DNA of 64,000 nt, from contig CAYPTY010000011.1 of NCBI GenBank assembly GCA_964413935.1, forward strand, positions 40,859 to 104,858, written 5' to 3'. The notes beneath the pieces are model-generated. The model was not told where the DNA came from and searched no databases. It was given only the letters and a program-made list of their open reading frames with translations. Made by a program: the position numbers and the translations under genes. This document shows, in pieces, positions 60,106 to 64,000 of the stretch (the first letter of the stretch is position 1; each line of letters starts with the position of its first letter). Source of the DNA: CAYPTY01 sp964413935 (GTDB taxonomy: Bacteria; Bacteroidota; Rhodothermia; Balneolales; Balneolaceae).

Positions 60106-63100
60106 TTAGTTGCTCATATCTGGCATGCCGAACTTCGCTAGTGTGCTTCCTGTATATGTTGGCTCCCACACGATGCGCAGCATTGCGTGGTTGTATGGTG
60201 TGAGTTCTTGAAGTTGATGTCCCGTTACTCCTACAGATTGCTGTCGAGTTGCGAAATCTTCGTCATCTCCTCGAGAAAACGTCATAATTCCATAACTTTC
60301 AGCAAGATGTATTCTCGTGACATCATGAATGTTGGTGTTGAGTTGGTCACTGGTTGTGTACGCAATTCCACTTAGCACCGTATTTGGATCTGTTCCAAAG
60401 ACACTGACACGTCCTCCTCCATCGAAACCAGAGTAGACGAGCCGATTGCGGTGCTCATTATCAAAGTTGTTGTATGTTATCGAGTCAATGTCTGTGATGT
60501 CTGGAAGTTGGTCTCCAATGATTTGTTGGTATACCACGTGGAAATCTCGTATAATGTCTTCAGTTATGGAATTCATGGTAAAAATTCTAAAGTTGCCCTT
60601 GTTGTCAGTTGCGTATCGGGTGGTTTGAGAGAGGATTACTTCTGCAGGACCTTTTCCCGGTGTTTCCGTGAACCATTTGAAAAAGTATCCCTGTGGTCGA
60701 GGTCCATCAAGATTGAAATTGTTAATTCCACTTCGTGTCTTCTCCAAAATCCAGGTTCTGTATGTCTCTACGTTATCAATTCCTTCTGAGGTCGGATCAT
60801 CTGCTGCTTTGAGCTCGCCAACTACATTTCCTTGTACGTCTCGCAAATACCAGTCCTCTGCTCGAATGAGTACGTGCTGATCAACTCCAGTATTACTGAC
60901 TGTGTCTGTTGTCACGTACCCAAATGGTTGTCCGTTTCGCTCGAAGTTCATTGACGCGTACACGTCTCCTTTCATCTTCACAATTACCTCTCCGTCTGCT
61001 TCTTCGTACGCGTTACTATCAGGTCCGCTTTGCACGCGAATTGCTGATACGAGACCATCTGTGTTTGGTGCTGCGTCTGTTGCGTTTATTTCATACGTAA
61101 GTGTGAGTCGTGGAAGTCGCTGTACGTCTACAGGAATGCTCAAGTCCAGTATGCTTCCGTGTGCGTTCTCTACAGTTCCTGTGAGTGTTGTGCTTCCAAA
61201 GTAGTCTGGTGTTGGTTTGAGCTTCACCGCGGCTCCAGCTATCTCTACGTCGATATTTGCGTTGTCATTGAGTGCGAAGCTCACGATTTTTGCTGCTGAG
61301 CTGAATCGATTGATGAAGTTATCGTACTGCGCACTGTCATCTTCAGTGACAAAGAGTACCATCCCGTTGTCAGCAATGACTGCTCGCTGTCCTACGAGCA
61401 CGTCAAGCATGCTTTCTAATGAGTTGCTCTCACTTTGTACCGAGAGCGTTGCAGGTATGCTCACACCTGCAGGGTCATTATTTAGGCTCACCAGGTAGAC
61501 TCCTTCTGGTGATTCTGTAATGGTTACTCGCGAGTCTGCACTCACATAGTCTCCTTGCACATCTACTGGAGTGTTTGTATCTTCATCTACGCTCGTTACA
61601 AGATCGCTGAGGGTGACTGTTCTTTGTGAACGCGGTTCAAGATCTACGGAGTTGGTAGTAAAGACAATATCGCTTGGTTTAAGCTCATAGGTCATCTCTT
61701 CGTTGCCGTCTGCTTGCAGTGTTGTGCTGATATCGTCGTATGCGTGTCGCAGTCCTCGCACTTGCAAGTCATCTACTGCTCCTGCCGCAGTCTGGTATGT
61801 CAGTCGCACGCATCCTTGCTCGTCTGTAGTTCCTGTGAGTGTTTGTCCGCCAAAAGGAATTTCTACGGCAACTCCTTGAATGGGATTTCCGGTTTTTTGA
61901 TTGTTAAAGTACAAGTCTAGATTTCTTGTCTCCATTGCTTGCTCAATACGTGTCTGAGCACTCTCACTAAGCGTTTCTTCGCCTGTCGGGGTGTTGCTGG
62001 TCAGCTGCGCGTTGTATTGCAGTGTTTGCGCGTCTGCTTGGTTCTGCACAATCGTCGTATCAAACGCTGTTTCATTGTTAAAGCGTCGTGTGAAGTTCAG
62101 CGCTCCTGATGCTACGAGCTCTCGTAGACCATCTGCATCACTTGCTTGGATGCGTACGTTATAGTCTTGTCCTGTCTCTACCGTGCTTGGTGCAGTGATA
62201 CGTAGGCTCGCTGCTTGGTTGTCTGGCGCTTGAATCGTTGTTTGTGCGTTTTGCACTGTAATCTCAAGCTCCCCTGTTGCAAGGTTGTTGCTTCGCAGCG
62301 TTGCTTGTATTTGTGCTTGTCCTGGTGCTTGAGCAGGAATGCTGTACGTGTCATTTACTTGCTCTCCGCTGAGTGCAAGCGTGTCGGCATATGCAGTGTC
62401 TGGAAGGCTAATATCAAAGATAAGGTCTTGTAGGCTGTCTGCGTCTTGCGCGTTGTATGCTACGTCAAAGGTTCCGGTAGCGCTATTGGGGACTTGGAGT
62501 TGTAAGCTTGCAGGGCTGTTTTGGTTGTCTGGCGCTTGAATCGTTGTTTGTGCGTTTTGCACTGTAATCTCAAGCTCCCCTGTTGCAAGGTTGTTGCTTC
62601 GCAGCGTTGCTTGTATTTGTGCTTGTCCTGGTGCTTGAGCAGGAATGCTGTACGTGTCATTTACTTGCTCTCCGCTGAGTGCAAGCGTGTCGGCATATGC
62701 AGTGTCTGGAAGGCTAATATCAAAGATAAGGTCTTGTAGGCTGTCTGCGTCTTGCGCGTTGTATGCTACGTCAAAGGTTCCAGTAGCGCTATTGGGAACT
62801 TGGAGTTGTAAGCTTGCAGGGCTGTTTTGGTTGGTCAGCTGCGTTGTCGTGCTTTGAATGTCGCTTGTCGCGTTCTGGTTTGTTTCTCCGTTAATACTTA
62901 CCAGGCGTGCGAGAACGTCTACACTTCCTGCTTGGAGCGCTGGAATACTATATACTCCGATTTGCGTGGTTCCGGAGAGCTCTACGGTGTCAAGGTACTG
63001 GCTTGTTGGAGTGGTGATGTCAAGGAGTAACTGGCTAATTCCGTCTTCGTCTCGAGCACTGTAATTGAGGTTTACATCGCCTACCAGCTGCGTTGCGGGT

Positions 63101-63258
63101 GCTTGAACGCTCCAAACGGGTGCTGAATCGCTCAGATCAGGTCCTGTAGAGCCTTTTTTTCCGCAGTTTGCGAGCATAAATGCCGTCATTCCGGCGATTA
63201 CTGCGCGTTTTCCCCAGCGCTTCGCGCTGTCTACAAAGTCTTCCAAGCCTGTTTTCAT
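60106..63258 (-). CDS. Large Ig-repeat surface protein with lipoprotein-like N-terminus
   Basis: 1050 residues. The N-terminus RAVIAGMTAFMLANCGKKG has a hydrophobic stretch ending in a lipobox-like Cys. Residues ~45-435 hold four Ig-like repeats of ~100 residues, the second and third being almost identical (DNA repeat at 62,215-62,826). A carboxypeptidase-regulatory-like turn (GQTLTGTTDEQGCVRLTY), Ig-like central domains and a C-terminal ~250-residue region follow. The last contains LYFNNQ-free text such as YNNFDNEHRNRLVYSGFDGG and fits no family I know. It probably forms part of a cell surface. Its style matches DPANN archaeal proteins. Confidence 0.7.
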   Translation of the reverse strand: MKTGLEDFVDSAKRWGKRAVIAGMTAFMLANCGKKGSTGPDLSDSAPVWSVQAPATQLVGDVNLNYSARDEDGISQLLLDITTPTSQYLDTVELSGTTQIGVYSIPALQAGSVDVLARLVSINGETNQNATSDIQSTTTQLTNQNSPASLQLQVPNSATGTFDVAYNAQDADSLQDLIFDISLPDTAYADTLALSGEQVNDTYSIPAQAPGQAQIQATLRSNNLATGELEITVQNAQTTIQAPDNQNSPASLQLQVPNSATGTFDVAYNAQDADSLQDLIFDISLPDTAYADTLALSGEQVNDTYSIPAQAPGQAQIQATLRSNNLATGELEITVQNAQTTIQAPDNQAASLRITAPSTVETGQDYNVRIQASDADGLRELVASGALNFTRRFNNETAFDTTIVQNQADAQTLQYNAQLTSNTPTGEETLSESAQTRIEQAMETRNLDLYFNNQKTGNPIQGVAVEIPFGGQTLTGTTDEQGCVRLTYQTAAGAVDDLQVRGLRHAYDDISTTLQADGNEEMTYELKPSDIVFTTNSVDLEPRSQRTVTLSDLVTSVDEDTNTPVDVQGDYVSADSRVTITESPEGVYLVSLNNDPAGVSIPATLSVQSESNSLESMLDVLVGQRAVIADNGMVLFVTEDDSAQYDNFINRFSSAAKIVSFALNDNANIDVEIAGAAVKLKPTPDYFGSTTLTGTVENAHGSILDLSIPVDVQRLPRLTLTYEINATDAAPNTDGLVSAIRVQSGPDSNAYEEADGEVIVKMKGDVYASMNFERNGQPFGYVTTDTVSNTGVDQHVLIRAEDWYLRDVQGNVVGELKAADDPTSEGIDNVETYRTWILEKTRSGINNFNLDGPRPQGYFFKWFTETPGKGPAEVILSQTTRYATDNKGNFRIFTMNSITEDIIRDFHVVYQQIIGDQLPDITDIDSITYNNFDNEHRNRLVYSGFDGGGRVSVFGTDPNTVLSGIAYTTSDQLNTNIHDVTRIHLAESYGIMTFSRGDDEDFATRQQSVGVTGHQLQELTPYNHAMLRIVWEPTYTGSTLAKFGMPDMSN
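62215..62826. repeat. 306-bp in-frame tandem duplication
   Basis: Unit 1 (62,215-62,520) and unit 2 (62,521-62,826) are nearly identical; only a couple of third-position differences were seen (GGTTCCGGTAG versus GGTTCCAGTAG, and GGGGACTT versus GGGAACTT). The period of 306 bp equals 102 codons, one Ig-like domain, so the frame is kept. Confidence 0.95.
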
Positions 63259-63279
63259 GCATGAAGAGGGATTTCTAGC

Positions 63280-63288
63280 TATATAAAA
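63280..63288 (-). promoter_or_regulatory. Archaeal-type TATA box
   Basis: On the minus strand TTTTATATA lies with its centre 26 bp before the ATG at 63,258. That fits TBP binding with transcription starting at or next to the start codon. No Shine-Dalgarno precedes the ATG. Confidence 0.62.
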
Positions 63289-63315
63289 TTACTGTATTTT
63301 GTTACTTATACGTGA

Positions 63316-64000
63316 CTAAATTCCTGATGCTGAACAGTATTCAGGAGCATCGGGCTGAGTACAAACATCAGGTACGCAAACACCCACATCTCCGTAAGAA
63401 TCACAGAGTTGCTCATTTGTACACTGATTCGAGCACGAAATATATCCGCCGCAACCATCTCGCCGTGAACCACAAATACCAACGCCACAAACATCATCCG
63501 CAGTTAGTGGAGCACAGATTCTGTCAGGACAGTCGATGTTAGTAGTCACTAAGGCGCCGCTTGCAGCAGCTCGTACACGGACACAAGCTAGCGGGTCAGA
63601 AGAGTCATATCCCGCTCGAAGGAGAACAAAGCCCCAACTATCCCCAACATAAATGTCTCCACCCGTTGCTTTAATAGATACTGAATCAGAAGCATCTGTG
63701 TTGTCAACAACGAGTTTTTCAGAGTTGAGTCGTGTGTTCACTGTAGCTGTATTTGATGTGAAGGAGTCTGAAACAAATCGCGTAGACGTAGTAACTTCAT
63801 CGGTGAATATTGAATTGGCAGTTAACGATCCCTCTTGCGTGATTGTTACGTCAGATCCAGAAACAGGTGATCCAGAGTTACGAGGAGTTATAACAAAATT
63901 AGCACCATTATTACCAAGACCCATACTAAATCCTCGAGCGCCATCACCCATCCACAAATCAATACTAGAAGAATCATCCTGTGCACGCAATGAGCTACTC
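63316..64000 (-). CDS. Cys-rich exported protein, 5' partial
   Basis: About 228 residues are visible and the frame is open to the window end, so the gene starts outside. A repetitive Ser/Thr-rich region resembling phage-tail or surface beta-structure (SVSIKATGGDIYVGDSWGF) leads into a Cys-rich C-terminus with CGVGICGSRRDGCGGYISC and QPDAPEYCSASG. The CGxGxCGxRRDGCGG pattern is frequent in Woesearchaeota-like exported proteins. The function is unknown. It lies upstream of the Ig-repeat gene on the same strand, but that gene has its own TATA box. Confidence 0.65.
   Translation of the reverse strand, partial: SSSLRAQDDSSSIDLWMGDGARGFSMGLGNNGANFVITPRNSGSPVSGSDVTITQEGSLTANSIFTDEVTTSTRFVSDSFTSNTATVNTRLNSEKLVVDNTDASDSVSIKATGGDIYVGDSWGFVLLRAGYDSSDPLACVRVRAAASGALVTTNIDCPDRICAPLTADDVCGVGICGSRRDGCGGYISCSNQCTNEQLCDSYGDVGVCVPDVCTQPDAPEYCSASGI

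Larger units (their letters stand above)
57931..64000. other. Archaeal-like (DPANN-style) segment
   Basis: All three frames in this 6-kb stretch are on the minus strand and encode exported proteins: a PKD protein, a lipoprotein-like Ig-repeat protein and a Cys-rich protein. No bacterial household gene, T9SS signal or Shine-Dalgarno is seen here. Two starts have TTTAAATA/TTTATATA boxes at archaeal distance. Confidence 0.55.

Noticed and set aside
62215..62739. Two identical 72-codon plus-strand frames
   Set aside because: They are shadows of the 306-bp tandem duplication in the minus-strand surface-protein gene.
57931..64000. Integrated mobile element carrying the archaeal-like genes
   Set aside because: No integrase, transposase, att-like repeat or tRNA was seen near the boundary, and the join is inside a protein domain; chimera or unexplained transfer is more likely.

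Overview
The window reads as two joined pieces. Bases 1 to about 57,930 look like a chromosomal segment of a Balneolaeota/Rhodothermia-type bacterium (Bacteroidota-Rhodothermota side). Supporting signs are type IX secretion (T9SS) C-terminal sorting signals including the NYPNPFNPST motif, PorV/PorQ-type outer-membrane proteins, a SusD-less TonB-dependent receptor, a PspC protein, many lipoproteins and a class II photolyase. The last ~6 kb (about 57,931-64,000) carries Cys-rich, PKD-containing and repeat-rich secreted proteins of the kind found in DPANN archaea (Woesearchaeota-like). Two of its genes have archaeal TATA boxes about 26-29 bp before their start codons. The join falls inside one open reading frame, so an assembly chimera is the simplest explanation; recent transfer from an archaeon is the alternative.

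Layout, 1-18.3 kb: a fatty-acid oxidation cluster (two acyl-CoA synthetases, hotdog thioesterase, FadN-type dehydrogenase/hydratase, thiolase, DECR-type dienoyl-CoA reductase). Then come a small secreted protein behind tandem Pho-box-like repeats, a PspC gene, a blaI regulator followed by a broken M56 partner, and two photolyases of different families flanking two membrane proteins. rarA and an ammonium transporter close this part. 18.5-24.0 kb: FMN reductase, OmpR-type two-component system, M1 peptidase and a lone receiver protein.

24.1-55.2 kb is the most interesting part: a candidate phosphonate-utilisation locus. It has a phosphonatase-like HAD hydrolase (TIGR03351-type) and an XRE-cupin regulator with shared operator-like sites. 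A TonB receptor/T9SS protein/PorV/PPC-repeat operon follows, then secreted metallophosphoesterases and a PI-PLC-C1 phospholipase. A converging operon encodes PbfA (hydroxy-aminoethylphosphonate ammonia-lyase), an organophosphate-antiporter-like MFS protein, an NPP-type phosphodiesterase, a PhoD-type phosphatase and a PhnZ-type HD oxygenase. A third operon carries another phosphoesterase, a class III aminotransferase and a TIGR03364-type FAD oxidoreductase. Three phosphoesterases with unrelated catalytic folds carry the same C-terminal chitobiase-like plus PA14 cassette. The inferred scheme is that surface and periplasmic phosphodiesterases strip a phosphonate ester (lipid- or glycan-bound, possibly (R)-1-hydroxy-2-aminoethylphosphonate) from a polymer. 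The monomer is then imported and cleaved by PhnZ (to glycine and phosphate) or by PbfA plus the HAD enzyme.

55.2-57.7 kb: a PPOX flavoprotein, two tiny membrane proteins, a secreted protein and a YHS-domain protein. 57.7-64.0 kb: the foreign-looking segment, including a 306-bp in-frame tandem duplication. No tRNA, rRNA, CRISPR array or insertion sequence was recognised, and no gene-free stretch exceeds about 300 bases.
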